NCBI RefSeq assembly: GCF_024105665.1
Contig: NZ_JAAAMK010000006.1
Coordinates: forward strand, 151,307-215,306
Reading direction: 5' to 3'
Length of the DNA: 64,000 bases
DNA from: Aliihoeflea aestuarii
GTDB lineage: Bacteria; Pseudomonadota; Alphaproteobacteria; Rhizobiales; Rhizobiaceae
Shown here one piece after another: positions 57,426-64,000 of this stretch. The translations under genes were made by a program, and so were the position numbers. The stretch's first letter is position 1. Each line of letters begins with the position of its first letter. The notes beneath the pieces are model-generated. The model worked only from the letters and a program-made list of their open reading frames with translations, had not been told where the DNA came from and did no database searches.

Positions 57426-59044
57426 CTGCGCAGCCCCGGCGCTTCCTGCCCCGTGCGCTCGACATACTCGGTATAGCCGCCGCCATAGGCGTGGATGCCA
57501 TCGGGTGTGAGTTCCAGCACGCGGTTCGACAGGGCCGCGAGGAAGTGCCGATCGTGGCTGACGAACAGCATCGCGCCCTCATAGCGCGAAAGCGCGTCGA
57601 TCAGCATTTCCTTGGTCGCGATGTCGAGATGGTTCGTCGGCTCGTCGAGGACGAGGAAGTTCGGCGGGTCGAACAGCATGATCGCCATGACCAGCCGCGC
57701 CTTTTCGCCGCCGGACAGAACGCGGCACTTCTTCTCGACATCGTCGCCGGTAAACCCGAAGCAGCCGGCAAGGGCGCGCAGCGGTGCTTGCCCTGCCTGC
57801 GGAAATTCGTGTTCGAGTGCTTGGAGGACCGTATGCTCGCCGTCGATCACTTCCATGGCGTGCTGCGCGAAATAACCCATCCGGACGCTGGGGCCGCGCG
57901 CGACCGTGCCGTCGTCCGGCTCCGACGCGCCGGCGATCAGCTTGAGCAGCGTCGATTTGCCCGCGCCGTTGACGCCCATCACGCACCAGCGCTCGCGCCG
58001 GCGAACCTGAAAGTCGAGCCCCTCATAGATGGTGCGCGCGCCGTAGCTCTTGTGGACGTTCTTCAAGGTCGCGACATCCTCGCCGGACCGCGGCGCGGGC
58101 TTGAATTCGAAGCGCACCGTCTGCTGGCGCTTGGGTGGCTCGACCTTGTCGATCTTGTCGAGTTTCTTGACGCGGCTTTGGACTTGCGCGGCGTGGCTGG
58201 CGCGCGCCTTGAAGCGCTCGATGAAGGCGATTTCCTTGGCGAGCATGGCCTGCTGGCGCTCGAACTGCGCCTGCTGCTGGACTTCTGCGAGCTTTCGCTG
58301 CTCCTGATAGAAGGTGTAGCCGCCCGAATAGGAGGTGAGCGAGCCCGCATCGATCTCGATGATCTTGCCGACGATGCGGTTCATGAATTCGCGGTCGTGC
58401 GAGGTCATGAGGATCGTACCGTCATATCCCTTGAGAAAGTTTTCGAGCCAGATCAGGCTTTCGAGGTCGAGATGATTGCTCGGCTCGTCGAGCAGCATCG
58501 CGTCGGGGCGCATCAGCAGGATCTTGGCAAGCGCGACGCGCATCTTCCAGCCGCCAGAAAGCTTGCCGACATCGCCGTCCATCATCTCCTGGGAAAAGCC
58601 GAGGCCGTCGAGCACTTCGCGCGCGCGCCCATCGAGCGCGTAGCCGTCGAGTTCGTCGAACCGGCCCTGCACCTCGCCATAGCGGGTGATGATCTCGTCC
58701 ATCTCATCGGCGCGGTCGGGATCGGCCATGGCGGCTTCGAGTTCGGCCATTTCAGCGGCGAGTACGCTGACGGGACCGGCGCCGTCCATGACCTCGGTGA
58801 CCGCGCTGCGGCCTTCCATGTCGCCGACATCCTGGCTGAAATAGCCGATGGTCACGCCGCGATCGACGGCGACCTGACCCTCGTCCGGCATTTCCTGCCC
58901 GGTGATCATGCGAAAGAGCGTCGTCTTGCCGGCGCCGTTCGGGCCGACGAGGCCGATCTTCTCGCCGCGCTGGAGCGCTGCCGACGCCTCGATGAAGACG
59001 ATCTGCTGACCGTTCTGCTTGGAGATGCTTTCGAGACGAATCAT
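57422..59044 (-). CDS. ABC-F family ATPase (ribosome-associated)
   Basis: This 540-residue protein has two ABC ATPase cassettes and no membrane domain, the ABC-F layout of translation factors that bind the ribosomal E site. Cassette 1 has Walker A GPNGAGKTT (34-42) and LSGGWKMRVALAKILLMRPD; a long linker helix pair (about 250-320) follows; cassette 2 has GVNGAGKSTLLKLIAG and LSGGEKARLVMAIMLFDPPN with LDEPTNHLD. It is closest in layout to YbiT/Uup types; I do not assign a gene name. The start at 59044 gives MIRLESISKQNGQQ; upstream is repeat copy I. Confidence 0.95.
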   Translation of the reverse strand: MIRLESISKQNGQQIVFIEASAALQRGEKIGLVGPNGAGKTTLFRMITGQEMPDEGQVAVDRGVTIGYFSQDVGDMEGRSAVTEVMDGAGPVSVLAAEMAELEAAMADPDRADEMDEIITRYGEVQGRFDELDGYALDGRAREVLDGLGFSQEMMDGDVGKLSGGWKMRVALAKILLMRPDAMLLDEPSNHLDLESLIWLENFLKGYDGTILMTSHDREFMNRIVGKIIEIDAGSLTSYSGGYTFYQEQRKLAEVQQQAQFERQQAMLAKEIAFIERFKARASHAAQVQSRVKKLDKIDKVEPPKRQQTVRFEFKPAPRSGEDVATLKNVHKSYGARTIYEGLDFQVRRRERWCVMGVNGAGKSTLLKLIAGASEPDDGTVARGPSVRMGYFAQHAMEVIDGEHTVLQALEHEFPQAGQAPLRALAGCFGFTGDDVEKKCRVLSGGEKARLVMAIMLFDPPNFLVLDEPTNHLDIATKEMLIDALSRYEGAMLFVSHDRHFLAALSNRVLELTPDGIHAYGGGYTEYVERTGQEAPGLRS

Positions 59045-59165
59045 GGAAAAGTGGCCCTGCGGGAGAGTTTTGCGAAGGCCGTTTACGCGATGTGCGGGAT
59101 CGGGGGAAGAGGCCGCAGAGTCGCGGGTTTGCTCGAGTCGGCAAGCTCGGCGGCACTTGACCGGT

Positions 59166-59293
59166 GAGGCATGGATTCCTGTGACGAGCACAGGAATGAC
59201 GGTGGAGAAGTCTGATGCCAATCTCCAGCGTTGACGATTGGCATATCCCCTTGATGCCGTCATTCCTGTGCTCGTCACAGGAATCCATGCCTC
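59166..59293. repeat. MITE-like inverted-arm element, copy I
   Basis: The left arm is 59166-59201 and the right arm 59258-59293, both matching copy H. The interior, read in reverse complement, starts GCATCAAGGGGATATGCCAA and agrees with copy H at about 51 of 56 positions. It lies between the aminotransferase stop and the ABC-F start, both on the minus strand, so unlike most copies it is not between convergent genes. Confidence 0.95.
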
Positions 59294-59313
59294 TCCCCCA
59301 AAGCGGCGTACCG

Positions 59314-60711
59314 CTAAGCGGCCTTCTGCAGACCTTCCTTAGCCACCCACCCAGCGGCATCGGCCAGCGCCTTTTCGAAGCGGTCGAACAATTCGTTCAG
59401 CTCGGCCTCGTTGATGACCATGGGCGGGCAGAACGCGATGGTGTCGCCGATGGCGCGCAGGATCACGCCGTTGGCTTCGCAGAACCTTGCCGTCTGCGCG
59501 CCGACGCCGCTCTTCGGGTCGAAGGAACGCTTGGTCGCCTTGTCGGCCACGAGTTCGACGCCGCCCATAAGCCCGGAAAAGCGGACTTCGCCGACCAGCG
59601 GATGGTCCGCGACCTTCTTCAACCGTGCCTCGAACAGCGGTGAAATCTTGCGGACATGGCCGAGAATGTCGTTCTTCTGGTAGATCTCGATGGCCTTGAC
59701 GCCGAGCGCGCAGCCGAGCGGATGGCCGCCATAGGTGAAGCCGTGGCCGAACGTGCCGATCTTCTCCGAATGGCTGACATAGGCGTCGTAGACGTCGTCC
59801 GGCACCAGAACGGCACCGAGCGGTGCATAGGCCGAGGTAAGCTGCTTGGCGGCCGAGATGGTCTTCGGCGTCATGCCCGTCGTCTGGCAGCCCCACCAAT
59901 TGCCGGTGCGCCCGAAGCCATTGATGACCTCGTCGGAAATCATCATGATGTCGTGCTCGTCGAGCACTTTCTGGATTTCGGCGAAATAGGTCGCGGGCGG
60001 GACGAGGACGCCGCCTGCACCCATGATGGGTTCGGCGATCATCGCGGCGATCGTGTCCGGACCTTCGCGCTCGATCAAATCGCGCAGCGACTGGACGAGC
60101 CGGGCGACGAACTCGCTTTCGCTCTCGCCGTCTTTCCCGAAGCGATAATAATGCGGGCAATCGGTGTGCAGGACGCGGTCGACCGGCAGGTCCCAGCCGA
60201 TGTGGTTATAGGGCAGGCCAGTCAGCGACGCGGCCATGATGGTCACGCCGTGATAGGCTTTCTGGCGCGAAATGATCTTCTTCTTGTTGGGCCGCCCGAG
60301 CGCGTTGTTCATGTACCAGGCAAGCTTGACCTGCGTGTCGTTGGCTTCCGAGCCGGACGAGGTGAAGAACACCTTGGAAATCGGCATCGGCGCGATTTCT
60401 TTCAGCTTCTCGGCAAGTTCGATGGCCGGCTCCATGCCCTTGGCGCCGAAGAGGTGATAATAGGGCAGGGTGCGAAGCTGCTCGGTCGCTGCCTCGACCA
60501 TTTCCTCGTTCCCGAAACCAAGGCCGGCGCACCAGAGGCCAGACATGCCTTCGATATAGTCGCGGCCCTGCGTGTCGTAGACGAAGACCCCTTCGCCGCG
60601 CTCGATCACGAGCGGCCCCTGCGTCTTCAGCTTGTGCAACGGCGTATAGGGATGCAGCACCGCCTCGATGTCGCGGGTCTGAAGATTGGTGAGCGGTGGC
60701 TGGTCGAGCAT
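59314..60711 (-). CDS. Class III aminotransferase (aspartate aminotransferase family)
   Basis: This PLP enzyme of 465 residues belongs to the omega-amino-acid:pyruvate type. Landmarks are YIEGMSGLWCAGLGFGNEEM, FFTSSGSEANDTQVKLAWYM (phosphate loop), AMIAEPIMGAGGVLVPPATY, SDEVINGFGRTG with the PLP Asp, AAKQLTSAYAPLGAVLVPDD with the PLP Lys, and FGHGFTYGGHPLGCALG. The amino donor (beta-alanine, putrescine, taurine and others are used by relatives) cannot be read off. The ATG at 60711 gives MLDQPPLTNLQTRDIE. Upstream on the same strand is a small unknown gene. Confidence 0.94.
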   Translation of the reverse strand: MLDQPPLTNLQTRDIEAVLHPYTPLHKLKTQGPLVIERGEGVFVYDTQGRDYIEGMSGLWCAGLGFGNEEMVEAATEQLRTLPYYHLFGAKGMEPAIELAEKLKEIAPMPISKVFFTSSGSEANDTQVKLAWYMNNALGRPNKKKIISRQKAYHGVTIMAASLTGLPYNHIGWDLPVDRVLHTDCPHYYRFGKDGESESEFVARLVQSLRDLIEREGPDTIAAMIAEPIMGAGGVLVPPATYFAEIQKVLDEHDIMMISDEVINGFGRTGNWWGCQTTGMTPKTISAAKQLTSAYAPLGAVLVPDDVYDAYVSHSEKIGTFGHGFTYGGHPLGCALGVKAIEIYQKNDILGHVRKISPLFEARLKKVADHPLVGEVRFSGLMGGVELVADKATKRSFDPKSGVGAQTARFCEANGVILRAIGDTIAFCPPMVINEAELNELFDRFEKALADAAGWVAKEGLQKAA

Positions 60712-60810
60712 GATGTTCTCCTGAATTGGCAGGAGACTAGCCAAGATCGTCAGGTCACAGAACCCCCGCACGCGCGTCTTCGATTGGTCCAGTGCCGCTG
60801 TGCCACTAGA

Positions 60811-61173
60811 TCATGCGGCAACGGGCAGGGTGGCGGCCAGTCCTGCATAGGCGGGAATGAGCGTCGCGATGGGAAGGTCGGACTGGGACGCAGGTTCGAT
60901 CGCGATCTCTTCGCCCCCGCTCTGGCGGACGATCAGGAAGTCGGCGGCTTCCCTGTCGGTCGTCACGACCGCCGCGACGTCGAGCACGGGGTCGAGGTCG
61001 ATGCGCATGTGAAAAAGAAACTGCGCGGGCAGATCGTCTAGCGCGGCACGCACCCGCTCTTCGAAGGAAACGGCATCGCCCTTCTTGACGGCGTCGAGAA
61101 TGGCGGCAGGCAGATCAAGCTCGGCTGACGCGGGCAGGGCTTTGGGCTTGGCGGACTTTTTCGCCTTCTTCAT
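60811..61173 (-). CDS. Small hypothetical protein
   Basis: This 120-residue protein matches no family I recognise. It starts with a lysine-rich stretch (MKKAKKSAKPKALPA) followed by an Ala/Leu-rich alpha-beta region (ILDAVKKGDAVSFEERVRAA) and ends hydrophobic (LIPAYAGLAATLPVAA). No cysteine, signal peptide or membrane span. It is divergent from the acyl-CoA ligase gene and on the same strand as the aminotransferase gene. The frame has good codon use for this genome, which is the main ground for calling it. Confidence 0.65.
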   Translation of the reverse strand: MKKAKKSAKPKALPASAELDLPAAILDAVKKGDAVSFEERVRAALDDLPAQFLFHMRIDLDPVLDVAAVVTTDREAADFLIVRQSGGEEIAIEPASQSDLPIATLIPAYAGLAATLPVAA

Positions 61174-61344
61174 CGTTGAGATTCCATTTGTCGATGTGTC
61201 CCGCCTATGGCCACGCTCGTCGTCAATCGCGGCTCGAATAAGGCTGTGCCGATAGAGAATTTTTTCAATCTGTGAACGGGCTTAGCTCTGGACACGCACG
61301 CCTATCCGTCCAAGATTGCCGCTTGTTCGAACAGGGAGGTTCAT

Positions 61345-62973
61345 ATGCTCGGGCTGATGCAGGACTGGCCGCTTCTTTGCCACAAGATCATCGATCACGC
61401 GGCGATCCAGCACCCGAACCGGGAAATCGTATCGCGCTCCGTCGAAGGGCCGATCGTGCGCACGACCTACGGCCAAGTTCGCCAGCGCGCGCTGAAGGTC
61501 GCAAAGCGTCTCGACCGGGAAGGCTATCGCGAAGGCGACCGCATCGCGACGCTTGCCTGGAACACCGCGCGCCACCTTGAGGCCTGGTACGGAATCATGG
61601 GCATGGGCGGCGTCTATCACACGCTTAATCCGAGGCTGTTTCCGCAGCAGATCGTCTGGATCATGAACCACGCCGAGGACAAGGCGCTGTTCGTCGATCT
61701 CACCTTCCTTCCGCTTGCCGAAAAGATCGCACCGCTCGTGCCGTCGCTGAAACAGGTGATCGTGCTGACGGATGCGGCGAACCTTCCGCAAACGAGCCTG
61801 CCCAACGTCGTCGCTTATGAGGACTGGATCGGCGAGACCGACGATGATTATCGCTGGAAGGCGCTGGACGAAAAGGCGGCTGCCGGCATGTGCTACACCT
61901 CCGGCACGACGGGCGATCCGAAGGGCGTGGTCTATTCGCATCGCTCCAACGTGCTTCACGCCATGATCGCGTCCATGCCGGATGCGATGGGTCTGTCGTC
62001 GCGCGACACGATCCTTCCCGTCGTCCCGATGTTCCACGCCAATTCGTGGGGCCTTGCGCAATCCGGCCCGATGATCGGCTCCAAGCTCGTCATGCCGGGC
62101 GGACGAATGGACGGCGAGGCGATCTACGAGCTTCTGGATACCGAAAAGGTGACCTTCACGGCCGCCGTGCCGACCGTCTGGCTGCTTCTTCTCCAGCATA
62201 TGGAAAAGAACGACCTGAAACTGCCGCACCTGAAAAAGGTGGTGATCGGCGGATCGGCCTGCCCGCGAGCGATGACGGAGAAATTCGAGAAGAACTACGA
62301 TGTCGAGGTGATCCACGCCTGGGGCATGACGGAGATGTCGCCGCTCGGTTCGCTCTGCACGATGAAGCCCGAATACAGCGATACGACCGGCGACGCGCTC
62401 TTCGATGTCAAGCAGACGCAGGGATACGCGCCCTTCGGCGTCGAGATGAAGGTGACGGATGACGAGAACACGGAGCATCCCTGGGACGGCAAGACCTTCG
62501 GCCGGCTGAAGGTGCGCGGCCCGGCCGTGGCGGCCGCCTATTACGGAGGTGCGGGTAAGGAGCAGTTCGACGAGGACGGCTGGTTCGACACGGGCGATGT
62601 CGCCCATATCAATGCCAACGGCTATATGCAGATCACCGATCGCGCCAAGGACGTGATCAAATCCGGCGGCGAATGGATTTCGACGATTGATCTGGAGAAC
62701 CTCGCCGTCGGCCATCCCGACGTGGCGGAAGCGGCGGTCATCGGCGTCGCGCATCCAAAATGGGACGAGCGTCCGCTGCTCGTCGTGGTCAAGAAGGAAG
62801 GCAAGGATCCGTCGAAAGAAGAATTGCTGGCCTTTCTGGACGGCAAGGTCGCCAAATGGTGGATGCCGGACGACGTGGCGTTCGTGGAGGAGATTCCGCA
62901 CACGGCGACGGGCAAAATCCAGAAGACGACCTTGCGCGAGCAGTTCAGGGATTATCGCCTGCCGGCTGCGTGA
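61345..62973 (+). CDS. Fatty-acyl-CoA ligase (medium/long chain)
   Basis: This 542-residue AMP-forming ligase activates a fatty acid with ATP and CoA. The P-loop-like motif [20 protein letters not shown] is near residue 183-202; later [14 protein letters not shown], the [20 protein letters not shown] and [15 protein letters not shown] hinge segments, and the C-terminal catalytic Lys in [16 protein letters not shown] complete the adenylation domain. The sequence fits the group that includes medium-chain and DmdB-type ligases; the substrate is open. GGAGG lies before the ATG at 61345. It could supply the acyl-CoA dehydrogenase encoded at 934. Confidence 0.93.
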   Translation: MLGLMQDWPLLCHKIIDHAAIQHPNREIVSRSVEGPIVRTTYGQVRQRALKVAKRLDREGYREGDRIATLAWNTARHLEAWYGIMGMGGVYHTLNPRLFPQQIVWIMNHAEDKALFVDLTFLPLAEKIAPLVPSLKQVIVLTDAANLPQTSLPNVVAYEDWIGETDDDYRWKALDEKAAAGMCYTSGTTGDPKGVVYSHRSNVLHAMIASMPDAMGLSSRDTILPVVPMFHANSWGLAQSGPMIGSKLVMPGGRMDGEAIYELLDTEKVTFTAAVPTVWLLLLQHMEKNDLKLPHLKKVVIGGSACPRAMTEKFEKNYDVEVIHAWGMTEMSPLGSLCTMKPEYSDTTGDALFDVKQTQGYAPFGVEMKVTDDENTEHPWDGKTFGRLKVRGPAVAAAYYGGAGKEQFDEDGWFDTGDVAHINANGYMQITDRAKDVIKSGGEWISTIDLENLAVGHPDVAEAAVIGVAHPKWDERPLLVVVKKEGKDPSKEELLAFLDGKVAKWWMPDDVAFVEEIPHTATGKIQKTTLREQFRDYRLPAA

Positions 62974-63053
62974 AAATGGTGCGCGCGCCTCACGTCTTCG
63001 GCGCGGATCGGCTAGAAGCCTCGGGATGAGGATTCGCAAACGGGGCGGGTGAG

Positions 63054-63842
63054 ATGGTGCAGTATGATCGACGCGGATATGCGCCGCAGGCAGCGCCTGC
63101 GCGCGGCGTTGCGTTCTTCGCCGGCGTGCTGTTCGTCCTGTCCACGCTCGCGCATCGTTTCGGCGCGATCGGCACGCCAGAGTTCCTTTGGGTGCTTGCC
63201 ATCACCGCCGCGCTGGCGATTTTGTCGCTCCTGCTGGCAGGGCTGGCGCTGCGCCGCGTGTGGATCGAGGACGATGCGGGCGCCGGCGTTGCGTTCGCAG
63301 GGGTTCTTCTCGCCCTGCTTGTTCTCGCGCCTTTTGGCGTAGGGCTTTACGGAGCGGCAACCAATCCGCATCTGTCGGACGTTGCGACCGACCCGCTCGA
63401 TCCGCCGCTCCTGACAGAGGCAGCCGCCCGGCGCGAAGGCGCGATGAACCGCGTGACGCCCATCACAGCCGACCAGGCAGCGTCGATCAGAACGGCCTAT
63501 CCCGATCTCGTATCGCGCATCTACGACCTGTCGCTCGCAGACACTATACAAGCTGTCCTGCGCGTCGCCGCGGAGCGTGGCTTCGAGCCTGTCGCACGCG
63601 AAGATGCGGGCGCGACCGGGACGACGCTGGAGTTCACCGGCTATTCGCTGGTGGTCGGCTTTGCATCCGATATCGCGATCAGGTTGCGGCCGGATGGCAT
63701 GCGCACGCGCGTCGACATGCGCTCTGCCTCGCGCTACGGCAGTCACGATCAGGGCGAGAATGCGCGCCGGATCGGAAACTTTCTTGACGCGCTCGATTAC
63801 GATGTCGGCGTCATGCAGGGTGTGATCGTCGAGGAGGAGTGA
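63054..63842 (+). CDS. DUF1499 membrane protein
   Basis: This 262-residue protein has three hydrophobic helices in its first half (GVAFFAGVLFVLSTLAHRF, FLWVLAITAALAILSLLLAG, AGVAFAGVLLALLVLAPFGV) and a soluble DUF1499 domain after about residue 110, with VVGFASDIAIRLRPDGMRTR and MRSASRYGSHDQGENARRIG. The domain looks like a small cystatin-like beta sheet; its function is unknown. The ATG at 63054 is the first in frame. It ends 50 nt before the transposase remnant. Confidence 0.85.
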   Translation: MVQYDRRGYAPQAAPARGVAFFAGVLFVLSTLAHRFGAIGTPEFLWVLAITAALAILSLLLAGLALRRVWIEDDAGAGVAFAGVLLALLVLAPFGVGLYGAATNPHLSDVATDPLDPPLLTEAAARREGAMNRVTPITADQAASIRTAYPDLVSRIYDLSLADTIQAVLRVAAERGFEPVAREDAGATGTTLEFTGYSLVVGFASDIAIRLRPDGMRTRVDMRSASRYGSHDQGENARRIGNFLDALDYDVGVMQGVIVEEE

Positions 63843-63892
63843 AGGTGGCCATGTTTGCGCGGTGGATGTGGTGAGGCATGGCAACTGTGTTT

Positions 63893-64000
63893 TCAGGCGT
63901 ATTGTTTTTGTTCGCGTTGCATTGCGTTGAGGACGGTGAGGAGTTTCCTTGCGACGGCGATGATGGCGAGTTTCTTGGAGCCGGATCTCGCGGCGATTGC
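63893..64000 (-). mobile_element. IS110-family transposase, C-terminal end (cut by window edge)
   Basis: Reading the minus strand from the right edge gives 35 residues before a stop at 63893: AIAARSGSKKLAIIAVARKL, then LTVLNAMQREQKQYA. The pattern KLAIIAVARKLLTVLNAM is the usual C-terminus of IS110/IS116/IS902 transposases. No start codon lies in the window, so the gene continues beyond it. IS110 elements lack terminal inverted repeats, so the element end cannot be placed; it probably lies in the 50 nt after the DUF1499 gene. Confidence 0.8.

Overview
The window looks like a core chromosomal segment of an alphaproteobacterium of the order Hyphomicrobiales (Rhizobiales), probably a Phyllobacteriaceae/Brucellaceae-type genome. 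The grounds are the high GC content, an aa3 oxidase cluster of the form coxB-ctaD-ctaB-(coxF)-ctaG-ctaE-DUF983-surf1, the neighbourhood ispH-thrB-rnhA, a CcrM-type GANTC methyltransferase, IalB and DUF1344 proteins, a RibB with a degenerate GTP-cyclohydrolase-II domain, and palindromic intergenic repeats typical of rhizobia. The genus cannot be fixed from the sequence alone.

Layout. 1-10.5 kb: end of purD, an acyl-CoA dehydrogenase/isomerase pair, pdxH, a surface lipoprotein, a J-domain chaperone, fabI, a histidine phosphatase, aroC and ribB. 10.5-17 kb: an HDAC-like amidohydrolase, xseB, a VapBC-type toxin-antitoxin pair, dxs, a frameshifted DUF1772 gene, tlyA and an RNA uridine methyltransferase. 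17-22.2 kb: sirtuin cobB, an Xre/RES toxin-antitoxin pair, tldD, a divergent HxlR regulator/quinone reductase pair, and an IalB protein. 22.5-31.6 kb: cytochrome c oxidase genes with assembly factors, then ispH-thrB-rnhA. 31.6-41.4 kb: peroxiredoxin, a DsbD-like protein, AlgH/YqgE, a membrane PAS-GGDEF-EAL protein, GNAT, M16 peptidase, thrC, a lipoprotein and a GIY-YIG protein. 41.5-51.5 kb: two HAD phosphatases, ccrM, mutY, a DUF721 protein, a DsbA-like lipoprotein, smc and a coupled small gene, then GFA and VOC proteins. 51.6-64 kb: ppdK, two DUF1801 proteins, alkaline phosphatase, a second GFA protein, an ABC-F ATPase, a class III aminotransferase, an acyl-CoA ligase, a DUF1499 membrane protein, and the 3' end of an IS110-type transposase at the right edge.

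Most genes are housekeeping. Accessory insertions show as breaks between genes that I would expect to be neighbours: VapBC between xseB and dxs, Xre/RES between cobB and tldD, and HxlR/QorB between tldD and ialB.

The most striking non-genic signal is a family of about 128-bp MITE-like elements. Each is made of two inverted ~36-bp arms, and each arm is itself a hairpin (ATTCCTGTG-N5-CACAGGAAT). There are nine copies, lettered A to I. Seven lie between the 3' ends of convergent genes, filling every convergent gap longer than 60 nt. Two copies with a shared variant end flank a small GIY-YIG gene. I saw no tRNA, rRNA, CRISPR array, prophage or secondary-metabolite cluster.
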